This document shows, piece after piece, positions 52,974-62,629 of a stretch of DNA of 64,000 nt. The position numbers and the translations under genes are program-made. The stretch is from Pedobacter sp. MC2016-14 (GTDB lineage: Bacteria; Bacteroidota; Bacteroidia; Sphingobacteriales; Sphingobacteriaceae). The DNA lies in contig NZ_JAJMPA010000001.1 of the NCBI RefSeq assembly GCF_020991475.1, positions 1,736,001-1,800,000 of the forward strand. The letters run 5' to 3'. Positions within the stretch are counted from its first letter, which is position 1, and each line of letters begins with the position of its first letter. A model generated the notes under the pieces. It saw nothing but the letters and a program-made list of their open reading frames with translations. It did not search any database and had not been told where the DNA came from.

Positions 52974-54188
52974 ATGGTCAATTGGGAAGACAAAAGCATT
53001 GTCGATTTATATTTTAAGTTCTCCACGAAAACTGCTTCTGTTGTTGAGTTGGAGGATTTTAATGCTTTTCTCAATACCGTGGGCGCAGAGCAGCGTCTAT
53101 TCGACTTGTTGGAGACGGACTATCAATTGAGCGAAAGTAACAGAAAAGAAATTAGTGACTTACGTTCCCAGCAAATCTTTGAAAAAGTTGTCAGTTATCC
53201 TCAGGCAAATCATCAACCACGGAAGCTTTGGCCCCGTCTGGCAGGAGTGGCCGCAATTGCCGCAATCCTGGTCTTTTCTATACTTGTAAAAAATGGATTT
53301 TTCCACGGTGATGCGAACTTCATCAGCAGCATTTCTGCTGCACAGGATATTGCACCTGGAAAAAATGGAGCTACCCTCACCTTAGCAAGTGGTCGCAAAA
53401 TTGTTTTGTCTGAAGCCCACAACGGTGCGCTTGCATCTGAGTCTGGGGTTCGCATCTCTAAAACTGCAGACGGGGAAATCACCTATGAAATTTTAAGCAG
53501 CCCAGAAACAGAAGATGCAGGCATGAATACGCTTTCAACACATCGGGGAGAAACGTATAGGGTGAAATTGCCCGACGGATCCCTGGTTTGGCTAAATGCC
53601 GCATCATCAATAACCTATCCTGCCTCTTTTGCCAAGTCAAAAAGCCGTGAGGTGGTTCTGGATGGAGAAGCTTACTTTGAAATTGAAAAGGAGGAAAACC
53701 ATCCATTTATTGTAAAGTCAGACGATCAGGATGTTACGGTTTTGGGAACACACTTCAACGTAAAAGCATATAAAGAAGAGACCGATGTGATTACCACTTT
53801 ATTAGAGGGAAGCGTGCGTGTGGACTTCCAGGCCGCTGCCTGGGGTGATAAAGGCAAAGTGAAATACACGGACGAGATTCGGCTAAGTCCAGGACAGCAA
53901 TCTTCTCTTAGAGGCGAATCTATGCGCATTTCTAAAGCCAATTTGGAAGAGAGTATAGCCTGGAAAGATGGCGATTTTGTCTTTACCGAGAATGGCATAG
54001 AAAGGATGATGAGGGATATTGCAAGATGGTATAATGTTGAGGTCATTTATGAAGGCAGCATACCTACAGGTGCTTTTTCAGGCAACGTATCGAGATCTAA
54101 AAATATAAGCCAGGTTCTTCAGGCTTTAGAAGCAACCAAATTAGTTCACTTTAAACTGCAGGGAAGGAGGGTATACGTGACGAAATAA
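52974..54188 (+). CDS. FecR-family anti-sigma factor
   Basis: 404 residues. A cytoplasmic region (VDLYFKFSTKTASVVELEDF) is followed by a membrane helix (LAGVAAIAAILVFSILV) and the FecR domain (LPDGSLVWLNAASSITYPASF, REVVLDGEAYFEIEKE, VTVLGTHFNVKAYKEE) and a C-terminal part ending QALEATKLVHFKLQGRRVYV. It is the anti-sigma partner of the sigma factor at 50.6 kb and the signal receiver for the SusC downstream. Confidence 0.94.
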   Translation: MVNWEDKSIVDLYFKFSTKTASVVELEDFNAFLNTVGAEQRLFDLLETDYQLSESNRKEISDLRSQQIFEKVVSYPQANHQPRKLWPRLAGVAAIAAILVFSILVKNGFFHGDANFISSISAAQDIAPGKNGATLTLASGRKIVLSEAHNGALASESGVRISKTADGEITYEILSSPETEDAGMNTLSTHRGETYRVKLPDGSLVWLNAASSITYPASFAKSKSREVVLDGEAYFEIEKEENHPFIVKSDDQDVTVLGTHFNVKAYKEETDVITTLLEGSVRVDFQAAAWGDKGKVKYTDEIRLSPGQQSSLRGESMRISKANLEESIAWKDGDFVFTENGIERMMRDIARWYNVEVIYEGSIPTGAFSGNVSRSKNISQVLQALEATKLVHFKLQGRRVYVTK

Positions 54189-54201
54189 GTACTTGAAAAA
54201 T

Positions 54202-54230
54202 AACCAGATCCCGTAGAACGGAACCTGGTT
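54202..54230 (+). promoter_or_regulatory. Hairpin between FecR and SusC
   Basis: AACCAG (54202-54207) with CTGGTT (54225-54230), and CCGT (54211-54214) with ACGG (54218-54221), separated by a three-base internal loop. No T tract, so possibly an attenuator or mRNA-processing element rather than a strong terminator. Confidence 0.45.
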
Positions 54231-54331
54231 TAAGTTTGGCTTAGGCCAATAATTAACAGATCAACTTAACCCGCAGTAAACCTTTCCCGTGGAAAGTAGA
54301 GGTCAAACTGCAGAAACCAAACCGACGATAA

Positions 54332-57300
54332 ATGTATATAAAATATACCAAACCAGGTATGCCTAAAGGCGTATGCCACAAAATATTGCTCATTATGCGA
54401 TTAACCAGCGTGATATTGTTAGCATCACTTATGCAAGTTGCCGCAGCAGGCTTTGCACAAAAAATCTCTTTATCGGAGAAAAATGCATCCTTAACAAGGA
54501 TTTTTGCCAAGATTAAATCCCAGAGTGGTTACGATTTCGTTGCAGATGGAAATGTATTAAAAACTGCGAATCTTGTAAATGTCGAGGTGAAAAATATGGA
54601 GCTTCCTAAAGTACTGGACCTAATTTTTAAAGATCAGCCCCTGGCTTTTGAAATCCAGAACAAGATGGTTGTCGTGCTCCGCAAAGAAAGCTCTTTTATA
54701 GACCGCATGACGGCTGCGTTTAGTAAAGTGGACGTGAGGGGTTTAGTAATGAATGAGAGAGGAGAACCCATGGCGGGCGCAAATGTTGCCGTTCGGGGAC
54801 GAAATCAAGTTGCCAGAACAACTTCAGACGGATCGTTTAGCTTGCTCAATCTAACTGGTAAGGAAACGCTGATTACCACCTTCATTGGTTATAAACCTGA
54901 TACATTAACATTAAATGGTCAAAACAATGTAGTCATCTCCATGAAGCCATTAGTCGCCGCTCTTGAGGATGTTTCTATTGTAAGTACTGGTTATCAGAAT
55001 GTGAATAAGGACCGTGCCACCGGTTCATTCGGAATTGTAACAGCTAAAGAGTTGGCGCAATTCCCAACAATTAGCGTATTAGAACGCCTGCAAGGTCTGG
55101 TTCCGGGGGTAAATATTTCAACCAAGACTACTGCCGGGCAAAGCCGAAATGGGACCATTAACATCCGGGGAATTTCTACCATCGTAGGTAAGTGGACTGA
55201 AGTAAGTGTAGAGCCCCTGCTAGTGATCGACGGATTTCCATCACAAATTCCCATTGCCAGAGGTGGGCTAGATGTTTTAAATCCGGATGATATACAGCAA
55301 GTTACGTTTCTTAAAGATGCGGCTGCCGCCTCTATCTGGGGGATTCAGGCTGCCAATGGTGTGATTGTAGTTACCACAAAAAAAGGAAAGCAAAATTCTT
55401 TACCTTCCCTCAATTTCTCTACTACCTATAGCACAGGTGCTAAGCCAAAAACAAACTATGGACCAACAATGTCTGTTCCCGATTTCATAGACCTGGAAAG
55501 AGACATGATAAAAAACTATCTTCTCTATGATCCGGCAGCCACAAGTTATTTAGAGATAAATAACAGCCAGGCGCAAGCCATTATTTTCAAATATAACCAA
55601 GGCGATACTCCAGATAAATTAAGCAAAATGAATGCCGAACTTGCCGCATTGGGGCAGAACGACAATGCAGATCAGCTAGCTGAATATCTATTGCAGCGGC
55701 CAGCTACAAAACAATATAATTTGTCGCTTTCAGGGGGAGGTGTTAACAGTTCATATTATATGTCTGGTTTTTATTACACAGAAGATCGTGTATATAATAG
55801 CAATAAGAATAAGGGATATACATTTAATATCGGAACGACTTCCGCCCTTTTTAAAGGCCGTGTGAATATAAGCACCTCCTTATCTTATGGCAACACAACA
55901 GATAAAACAAATCCGGCATCCGCCTTGGCCATGAGTATGTCGAACTTAGGATTACGTCCGTATGATATGCTTAAAAATCCTGATGGAAGTATTAAATATT
56001 ACGATGTCCTGGTTATTCCCTCGAAGGCCAGAGCGTTAGAAAGCAGGGGCTATTTGCCTTTTCGATACTCACCAATTGACGAACTGAATTTCAATAATAC
56101 AATCAATACCGGGAATAACCTGGGCTTGAATGTAGATGTTAATGGTAAAATTACACCTTGGCTTAGTTTAACAATAGCCGGAAATGTTGGACGTAATTTT
56201 AATGAGCGGGAGAACTATCAGGAGCCGGATAGCTATGAAGCCAGGATGATGGTCAATATGGGAAGGACCATAAATTCTTCAGGAATACCAGTTTATAGAA
56301 TTCCTCTCGGTGGAAGGCTTACCTTGGCAAATGGGCTAGTTAGAAGTTATAACCTCAGGGGCCAGGCAAACGTTAACAAAAACTGGAACAATAGGCATGA
56401 ACTGAATATGGTATTGGGTAATGAAATTCGGGAAGTCTTTAACAAAAGCAGCGACCAGACCCAGTACGGTTACGACAAAGAAATCAATGCCTTTAAGTCG
56501 GTAGATCCTACCGTCAAGTATTTGGATTTGAAAGGAAATGAAACATCTATCGGTAGTACCGCAGGACCTATAGTAGAAAAAACAACCAGGGCACTTTCCT
56601 ATTATGCGAACGGCGCCTATACTTTCAACAGCAAATATACGATCTCAGGAAGTGGTCGTTTCGATGATTTAAACTTGCTTGGCGTGGAACGTAGAAAAAG
56701 AGCAATCCCGCTTTGGTCAGCTGGTTTAAGCTGGAATATGAAAAAAGAAAACCTGTTAAAAGATATCGATTGGTTAACCACTTTGTCTGGCCGCTTTACC
56801 TATGGTTTTACAGGTAATGCACCTCAGGGTTTTGCGCCAGTTACGGTTATTGAGTTGAATGGGACTGATAATTATTCAGGCCTTCCTTACGCTCTTATTA
56901 GTAAGCCCGCGAGAGAAGATCTGGCCTGGGAGAAAACCAGGATGCTCAACTATGGACTTGAGTTTTCGTTGTTTGACAGCCGTATTTCAGCGACTTTAGA
57001 TTACTATAAAAAACATACCACGGATATATTCTATAACTTGCCAATTAACGCAACCTATGGCTTTTCTAATACGATCTTCAATGCAGCCAAACTGGATGGA
57101 CACGGTGTAGACCTTGGACTTTCGTTCGCACTGGTAAGATCTAAACAAGTAACATGGAACAATACTATCAATTTGTCGTACAATACCAACATCATCCATG
57201 ATGAGCGTTTTAAAACCCCGATAGGCAATGAAGATGTTAATCAAGGACAGATTATTCATGATGGATATCCAACCGATTTTATGTTCTCTTATAAGTTTGC

Positions 57301-57922
57301 AGGACTTGATCAAAAAGGAGAAACCTTAATTGAAGATCCGAATGAGCCAGGGAAAATTTATACCACAGCGGATTTTCCTTATTATGATGTTAAGGAATAT
57401 TCAGGAAGGACTGCCTCTCCCTGGTTTGGTGCTTACAATACAAATGTAACTTACAAACGATTTGATTTAGGCTTTCAATTTCAGTATCAGTTGGGTGGCG
57501 TGTTCCGAATGCCTAGTATTAATGATGTTAATGTTTCTGTATCCCGTTCAGGTGATTTGGCTAAAAGGTGGAGAAAACCTGGAGATGAGTTGACGACCAA
57601 TGTTCCTGGAATTAACACTGACTGGTCGCAAGGTTATATATATGCCATGAGTAGAGAACGATATACATATTCTGATTTACTCGTGAGAAGCAGAAGTAAC
57701 GTAAAATTACAGCAAGTTCGTTTGGCCTATTCTGTGCCACAGCGTATGGTGGCTAAATTTGGTGTGAAAGCCTTAAATGTATCGGCTGTCTGTCGGAATC
57801 TGGGGATGATTTGGGCTAAGAATAAGGAGAATCTTGATCCCGACTATCTTTACAATGCATCGTCCACTTATCAATTGGCTCCGGTACCTACGTATTCCTT
57901 TCAAGTTAACCTAAGTTTATAA
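54332..57922 (+). CDS. SusC/RagA-family TonB-linked outer-membrane transporter with STN domain
   Basis: 1196 residues. A long Sphingobacteriaceae-type leader (MPKGVCHKILLIMRLTSVILL) ends in AAAGFAQ. STN domain (KISLSEKNASLTRIFAKIKS, KVLDLIFKDQPLAFEIQNKM), a carboxypeptidase-D-like repeat (DVRGLVMNERGEPMAGANV), plug (TINIRGISTI, PLLVIDGFPSQ, AAASIWGIQAANGVIVVTTKKGK) and barrel. The STN domain fits control by FecR. Substrate unknown. The SusD gene overlaps the stop by one base at its earliest ATG. Confidence 0.95.
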   Translation: MYIKYTKPGMPKGVCHKILLIMRLTSVILLASLMQVAAAGFAQKISLSEKNASLTRIFAKIKSQSGYDFVADGNVLKTANLVNVEVKNMELPKVLDLIFKDQPLAFEIQNKMVVVLRKESSFIDRMTAAFSKVDVRGLVMNERGEPMAGANVAVRGRNQVARTTSDGSFSLLNLTGKETLITTFIGYKPDTLTLNGQNNVVISMKPLVAALEDVSIVSTGYQNVNKDRATGSFGIVTAKELAQFPTISVLERLQGLVPGVNISTKTTAGQSRNGTINIRGISTIVGKWTEVSVEPLLVIDGFPSQIPIARGGLDVLNPDDIQQVTFLKDAAAASIWGIQAANGVIVVTTKKGKQNSLPSLNFSTTYSTGAKPKTNYGPTMSVPDFIDLERDMIKNYLLYDPAATSYLEINNSQAQAIIFKYNQGDTPDKLSKMNAELAALGQNDNADQLAEYLLQRPATKQYNLSLSGGGVNSSYYMSGFYYTEDRVYNSNKNKGYTFNIGTTSALFKGRVNISTSLSYGNTTDKTNPASALAMSMSNLGLRPYDMLKNPDGSIKYYDVLVIPSKARALESRGYLPFRYSPIDELNFNNTINTGNNLGLNVDVNGKITPWLSLTIAGNVGRNFNERENYQEPDSYEARMMVNMGRTINSSGIPVYRIPLGGRLTLANGLVRSYNLRGQANVNKNWNNRHELNMVLGNEIREVFNKSSDQTQYGYDKEINAFKSVDPTVKYLDLKGNETSIGSTAGPIVEKTTRALSYYANGAYTFNSKYTISGSGRFDDLNLLGVERRKRAIPLWSAGLSWNMKKENLLKDIDWLTTLSGRFTYGFTGNAPQGFAPVTVIELNGTDNYSGLPYALISKPAREDLAWEKTRMLNYGLEFSLFDSRISATLDYYKKHTTDIFYNLPINATYGFSNTIFNAAKLDGHGVDLGLSFALVRSKQVTWNNTINLSYNTNIIHDERFKTPIGNEDVNQGQIIHDGYPTDFMFSYKFAGLDQKGETLIEDPNEPGKIYTTADFPYYDVKEYSGRTASPWFGAYNTNVTYKRFDLGFQFQYQLGGVFRMPSINDVNVSVSRSGDLAKRWRKPGDELTTNVPGINTDWSQGYIYAMSRERYTYSDLLVRSRSNVKLQQVRLAYSVPQRMVAKFGVKALNVSAVCRNLGMIWAKNKENLDPDYLYNASSTYQLAPVPTYSFQVNLSL

Positions 57923-57939
57923 TGCATAAAGAAACAACC

Positions 57940-59310
57940 ATGAACATATTCAAAATAGCATTCATAGCTGTAATCACTATGACCCTGCTTTCCTGTCGAA
58001 AATACGTTGAAAAAGTGCCCGTTCAGGGTCAGAGAGTATTGGTCTACACATCGGATTACCGCTTACTGATGAATAATATCGTTGATTCTGAAGTTGGCTC
58101 GGGAAATGCAGCCGTGCTAAGCTCTGACGATCTCGATATGAAAGACCCTGGTCTTCAGCAGTATTTTTCGGGTGACATTACCAATGTGACGATCTATACC
58201 TGGAGGAAACCATTTTATGTGGATAAAATGGATGATTATGATTGGAACGCAATGTATAAAAGCATCTTTACCTATAATATTATAATAGCGGGTGTGCTTG
58301 ATAGTAAAGGCGGTTCAGCAGATGAACGAAATGCCATTTATGCAGAGGCCCTGATCCAAAGAGCGTATACTTATTTCACTCTGGTGAACTCTTATGGAAA
58401 ACAATATGATGCGGCAACAGCTGCCACAGACCTTGGCGTCCCACTTTTATTGGAAGCCAAATTATTTGTAAACCTGGAAAGAGCAACGGTTGCCCAGGTG
58501 TACGCACAGGTGTTTAAAGATCTGGAAGTCGCTCTACCGCTAATCTCAGTGGCACAGGTTAATTCTGTACGGCCTAACAAGGCGGCTTTATACGCCCTGC
58601 TTGCGAAGATCTATCTGAACATGCGTAATTTTAGTGCTGCGCAACAAGCTGCGGAACAATCATTGGCACTGACAAGTACACTATATGATTATAAAAACTT
58701 TGTTGTGACGCCAAAAATTCCTTTCCCCAAACTCACGGAAAACAAGGAAGTTTTGCTTCGCAAAGTAGCGCGAATAAATTACTCTGCGTTGCAACTGAGC
58801 GATGATTTGTTGAATCTGCTTGGAACAAAAGACTTTAGGTATACGCTGTTTACTAAAGATGGTAGTACCTTTTGGCAAAACTTTTCCGGGAAAGGATATT
58901 GGGCTGGAAATGGAACGGATGCAAGTAACGTAGGTTTATCCGTTAGCGAAACCTGGCTGATCCGTGCAGAATGTCTGGCGCGTGCAGGAAGACGCGACGA
59001 CGCAGTAAAAATGCTCAATGACTTACGTAAACTTAGATTTAGATCAACCGACTATGTGGATTTGGTTGCTACCAGCGACCAACAGGCATTAGAAATGGTG
59101 ATTAACGAGCGCCGCAGGGAGTTCTTCGGAACAGGACTTCGGTGGTTTGACCAAAGGCGGTTGAACAAAGACCCATTCTTTGCGAAAACGCGTACCCGTA
59201 CGTATCAGGGTGCCACCTATACACTAGAGCCTAATAGCAACGCCTATGTATTTCCATTTTCTTCTCTCATTGTTAATCAAAATCCGGAATTGGTACAAAA
59301 TCCGAATTAA
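57940..59310 (+). CDS. SusD/RagB-family lipoprotein
   Basis: ATG 57940 (MNIFKIAFIAVITMTLLSC) gives a lipoprotein signal with the Cys at residue 19; the earlier ATG at 57922 overlaps the SusC stop and adds six residues. 456 residues. SusD features: YAEALIQRAYTYFTLVNSYGKQY, AALYALLAKIYLNMRNFSAAQQAAEQ, TWLIRAECLARAGRRDDAVKMLNDLRKLRF and INERRREFFGTGLRWFDQRRLNKD. Surface partner of the SusC upstream. Confidence 0.94.
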   Translation: MNIFKIAFIAVITMTLLSCRKYVEKVPVQGQRVLVYTSDYRLLMNNIVDSEVGSGNAAVLSSDDLDMKDPGLQQYFSGDITNVTIYTWRKPFYVDKMDDYDWNAMYKSIFTYNIIIAGVLDSKGGSADERNAIYAEALIQRAYTYFTLVNSYGKQYDAATAATDLGVPLLLEAKLFVNLERATVAQVYAQVFKDLEVALPLISVAQVNSVRPNKAALYALLAKIYLNMRNFSAAQQAAEQSLALTSTLYDYKNFVVTPKIPFPKLTENKEVLLRKVARINYSALQLSDDLLNLLGTKDFRYTLFTKDGSTFWQNFSGKGYWAGNGTDASNVGLSVSETWLIRAECLARAGRRDDAVKMLNDLRKLRFRSTDYVDLVATSDQQALEMVINERRREFFGTGLRWFDQRRLNKDPFFAKTRTRTYQGATYTLEPNSNAYVFPFSSLIVNQNPELVQNPN

Positions 59311-59318
59311 TCAAGTTC

Positions 59319-59350
59319 TGCTGCTGATGACTTTTATGACATCAGCAGCA
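59319..59350 (+). promoter_or_regulatory. Perfect hairpin between SusD and the ABC genes
   Basis: TGCTGCTGATG (59319-59329) and CATCAGCAGCA (59340-59350) with a ten-base loop, nine bases after the SusD stop. There is no T tract. It could set lower downstream expression or protect the upstream mRNA. Confidence 0.6.
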
Positions 59351-59387
59351 AAACTCATATTCCTATAAAATGTAAAACCATTAAATT

Positions 59388-60308
59388 TTGGAAAAAAGTA
59401 TAGTAAAAATTGAGAATTTGTCGCACCGATACAGCAGCAGCTGGGCAATACGTGATATCAACCTGGAAATTAGCCAATATGGGATTGTTGGGCTTTTAGG
59501 TTCCAACGGTGCAGGGAAATCGACCACAATGAATATCCTTTGTGGGTCACTTAACCAAACGGAAGGAAATGTCTACATCAATGGCATCAACTTCAGGGAT
59601 GACCCAATGCGTGCTAAAATGGAAATCGGCTTTTTGCCCCAGAATCCTCCTTTGTATCTGGATCTTACCGTAGATGAATACCTTGAATACTGCGCAAGCC
59701 TACGGGACATGTCTGGCCAGGTTAGAAAAGATGCGGTGAAAGAAGCTAAAGAACGCTGCGGAATAGATCACTTCAGTGGAAGATTAATCAAAAACTTATC
59801 TGGAGGCTACAGACAACGTGTGGGCATCGCCCAAGCCATTGTGCATCGTCCCAATGTACTCGTACTCGACGAACCGACAAACGGGTTAGATCCTAATCAA
59901 ATTATTGAGGTAAGAAACCTGATTAGAGACATCGCCAAAGACAGGGTGGTGATATTTTCGTCACACATCCTTTCAGAAGTACAATTGCTTTGTCGCGACA
60001 TTAAAATGATTGAAAATGGAAGGATAGTATTTGAAGACACCATGGATGCCTTCAATAATTACATAGAGCCTCATAGTATGCTGATCCACTTTAACAATAT
60101 GCCGGAAATTACGGTATTGGAAGCTATCGATGGGGTGATGCGTGCGGAATTGCTAACCGAAAGGCTCGCACGGCTATATTTCAGTGGTGAGGCTTCAATT
60201 GCAGAAACAATTGTCACCCTCAGCGTGCAGAATGGCTGGCGCTTACAAGAAATTACACTCGAAAAAAACTCTGTAGAGGAGATATTTAAACAATTGTCCC
60301 AACAATAA
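59388..60308 (+). CDS. ABC transporter ATPase, GldA-like
   Basis: 306 residues from a TTG start (EKSIVKIENLSHRYSS); no ATG lies upstream in frame that fits. Walker A GSNGAGKST, Q-loop FLPQNPP, signature NLSGGYRQRVGIAQ, Walker B LVLDEPTNGLDP, H-loop SSHILSE. It belongs to the DRA family with a C-terminal regulatory part and resembles the gliding-motility ATPase GldA. It forms an ABC complex with the next protein. Confidence 0.9.
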   Translation: MEKSIVKIENLSHRYSSSWAIRDINLEISQYGIVGLLGSNGAGKSTTMNILCGSLNQTEGNVYINGINFRDDPMRAKMEIGFLPQNPPLYLDLTVDEYLEYCASLRDMSGQVRKDAVKEAKERCGIDHFSGRLIKNLSGGYRQRVGIAQAIVHRPNVLVLDEPTNGLDPNQIIEVRNLIRDIAKDRVVIFSSHILSEVQLLCRDIKMIENGRIVFEDTMDAFNNYIEPHSMLIHFNNMPEITVLEAIDGVMRAELLTERLARLYFSGEASIAETIVTLSVQNGWRLQEITLEKNSVEEIFKQLSQQ

Positions 60309-60325
60309 TTACATCAAAAAACTTA

Positions 60326-62626
60326 ATGAAAACAATTTTTCGAGTTGCTAAAACGGAACTGAAACTCCTGTTTTATTCTCCTATAGCCTGGTTTCTAATT
60401 ATTATATTTATGATCCAGTGCGGCTTTGTCTACCTGAAGGGGCTTGACAACATCGCTATGACCTTAGAGGGGGGCTTCAAAATTCCAATCAGCGTGATCG
60501 GTTCCATCTTTTCAGGGGGACAAGGCGTTTTGTCTAATGTGATGGGTAACTTATACTTATACCTTCCACTTCTTACGATGGGGCTCATTAGCCGGGAAAC
60601 TAGTAGTGGTACCATCCGACTTTTATATTCCTCACCGATTCGAGTTAGGGATATTGTACTGGGCAAATTTGTCGCAATGGTAGCCATGAGTTTAGTCATG
60701 GTAGGCATTGTATCTATATACATCGTAACGAGTTATTTTACTGTAAATAATCCAGATACGGGATTGCTGCTGAGCTACATGCTTGGTTTATTCTTATTGC
60801 TTTGCGCTTATTCCTCAATTGGGATCTTTATGTCCTGTCTAACCACTTATCAGATTGTAGCCGCAGTGTGCACTTTTGTAACCTTCGGAATACTTTATAA
60901 TGTATCCGGTTTGTGGAGGGGAGTACCTTTTTTAAGAGATGTTACCTATTTTCTATCTGTAGCCGGACGTACGGATTGGATCATCGCAGGGCTGATTACC
61001 AGTAATGGGGTGATCTATTTCCTGGCGATTGTATTCATGTTTCTGCAGTTGACCATTTATAAACTGAAAACCGGGATGGAAACAACATCTACCTGGGTCA
61101 AGGTAAGCCGATATAGCCTAATTGTTATCGTCACTATCGCTATCGGTTACATCAGCTCTATTCCACAGCTTATTGTTTATTTTGATGTAACCCGTGGAGA
61201 AGTTAACACCATTAAGCCAGATACGCAGAAAACAGTAGAGGATCTTGGCGACGAGCCATTGGAAGTTACTGGTTATGCCAACATTCTGGGTGGGTTTATG
61301 GAGGATGGAAATCCAGAGTCTTACCAATTGAACATCAACCGCTGGGCACCTTACGTACGATTTAAACATAACATCAAGTTGAAAACGGTGATGTATTATG
61401 ATACGCTAGGCCTGGGTAACGGGATTATGAAATCCAATCCCGGAAAGAGCTTAGAGGAAATTGTCAAAAAGATGGCCGAAACTGGTGACATGCGTTTGAG
61501 TCAGTTTAAGCGGCCAGAAGAAATCCGTAAGATGGTAGACCTTTCTCAAGAGCCAAATTATTACATTATGCAACTGAAGTATAAAGGAAGGAAAACTTTC
61601 TTAAGGGTATTTCCTGATAACGATCACTGGCCTTCGGAGACTGAAATTTCTGCAGCATTAAAAAGACTGCTACTTGCAAAAATCCCGAAAATCTTGTTTG
61701 TAGCCGGCGACCTGGAGCGTAGCATCAATAAAATGGGCGATCGGGACTACCGTGCGCTGGCGAACCTTAAAAATTTTAGAAATTCCTTACTTAACCAGGG
61801 TTTCGATGTAGATACCATTTCCCTGCAAACCGATTCGATACCTAAGCACATTTCTGCCTTAGTCCTTGCCGACCCGAAAACAGCATTCAGCGGTGTTGAG
61901 ACTGCGAAACTACAGCAATATATTGACAATGGCGGAAATTTACTGATTTCCGGCGAGCCAGGAAAACAAGCCCTGCTCAATCCGCTTCTAAAACAGTTTG
62001 GTGTACAATTAATGGATGGCGCTATTGTGCAGACCAGCAGGGACCTTGAGCCACATCTTGCAGCACCATTTTTAACCGGTACCGGGTCTAAGCTCTATCC
62101 GCCTCTTGAAGGTGCACACGCCGACAGTGTAGTGATTTCTATGCCGATGGCGACGGCGCTGGGAATTGAAAACTCAAGCCCCTATACCATTAAGCCCTTA
62201 CTGGTTACAGATCCTAGAAAAAGCTGGCTTAAGAAAGACAAATTTGCAACAGATTCTGCAAAGGTGAAATTTGAACCAGAAAGAGGCGATTTGCAAAAAT
62301 CCTTTCCGCTTGCGGTTAGCCTGACCAGGAAGACAAAAGGGAAGGAGCAGCGCATTGTTGTTGCGGGCGATGCCGATTTCATGTCTAATATTGAATTAAA
62401 TCGCTTTAATATGCGGACTGCCAACTTTGCTTTCAACACCGGGATTTTTAGCTGGTTAAATTATGGTGAGTTTCCAATCAGCAGTTACCGTCCGGCACCG
62501 AAGGACACCACACTTTTAATTAAAAGAGAACAAGTAAAATACTTCCGCATCGCCTTTATTTGGGTATTGCCGGGAATCATGTTGGCCATCGGCGCATTGA
62601 TTTTAATCAGAAGAAAAAGAAAATAA
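60326..62626 (+). CDS. ABC-2 permease fused to GldG-like domain
   Basis: 766 residues. The first ~245 residues are an ABC-2 permease with six helices (GldF-like; TGLLLSYMLGLFLLLCAYSSIGIF). A seventh helix at ~265-280 is followed by a large periplasmic GldG-type domain (LPQ-type VNTIKPDTQKTVEDLGDEPLEVTGY, LVLADPKTAFSGVETAKLQQYIDNGGNLLISGEPG), closing with one more helix and a basic RRKRK end. In gliding bacteria GldF and GldG are separate; here they are one chain. Role in this cluster unknown; export or envelope function is likely. Confidence 0.85.
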   Translation: MKTIFRVAKTELKLLFYSPIAWFLIIIFMIQCGFVYLKGLDNIAMTLEGGFKIPISVIGSIFSGGQGVLSNVMGNLYLYLPLLTMGLISRETSSGTIRLLYSSPIRVRDIVLGKFVAMVAMSLVMVGIVSIYIVTSYFTVNNPDTGLLLSYMLGLFLLLCAYSSIGIFMSCLTTYQIVAAVCTFVTFGILYNVSGLWRGVPFLRDVTYFLSVAGRTDWIIAGLITSNGVIYFLAIVFMFLQLTIYKLKTGMETTSTWVKVSRYSLIVIVTIAIGYISSIPQLIVYFDVTRGEVNTIKPDTQKTVEDLGDEPLEVTGYANILGGFMEDGNPESYQLNINRWAPYVRFKHNIKLKTVMYYDTLGLGNGIMKSNPGKSLEEIVKKMAETGDMRLSQFKRPEEIRKMVDLSQEPNYYIMQLKYKGRKTFLRVFPDNDHWPSETEISAALKRLLLAKIPKILFVAGDLERSINKMGDRDYRALANLKNFRNSLLNQGFDVDTISLQTDSIPKHISALVLADPKTAFSGVETAKLQQYIDNGGNLLISGEPGKQALLNPLLKQFGVQLMDGAIVQTSRDLEPHLAAPFLTGTGSKLYPPLEGAHADSVVISMPMATALGIENSSPYTIKPLLVTDPRKSWLKKDKFATDSAKVKFEPERGDLQKSFPLAVSLTRKTKGKEQRIVVAGDADFMSNIELNRFNMRTANFAFNTGIFSWLNYGEFPISSYRPAPKDTTLLIKREQVKYFRIAFIWVLPGIMLAIGALILIRRKRK

Positions 62627-62629
62627 AAA

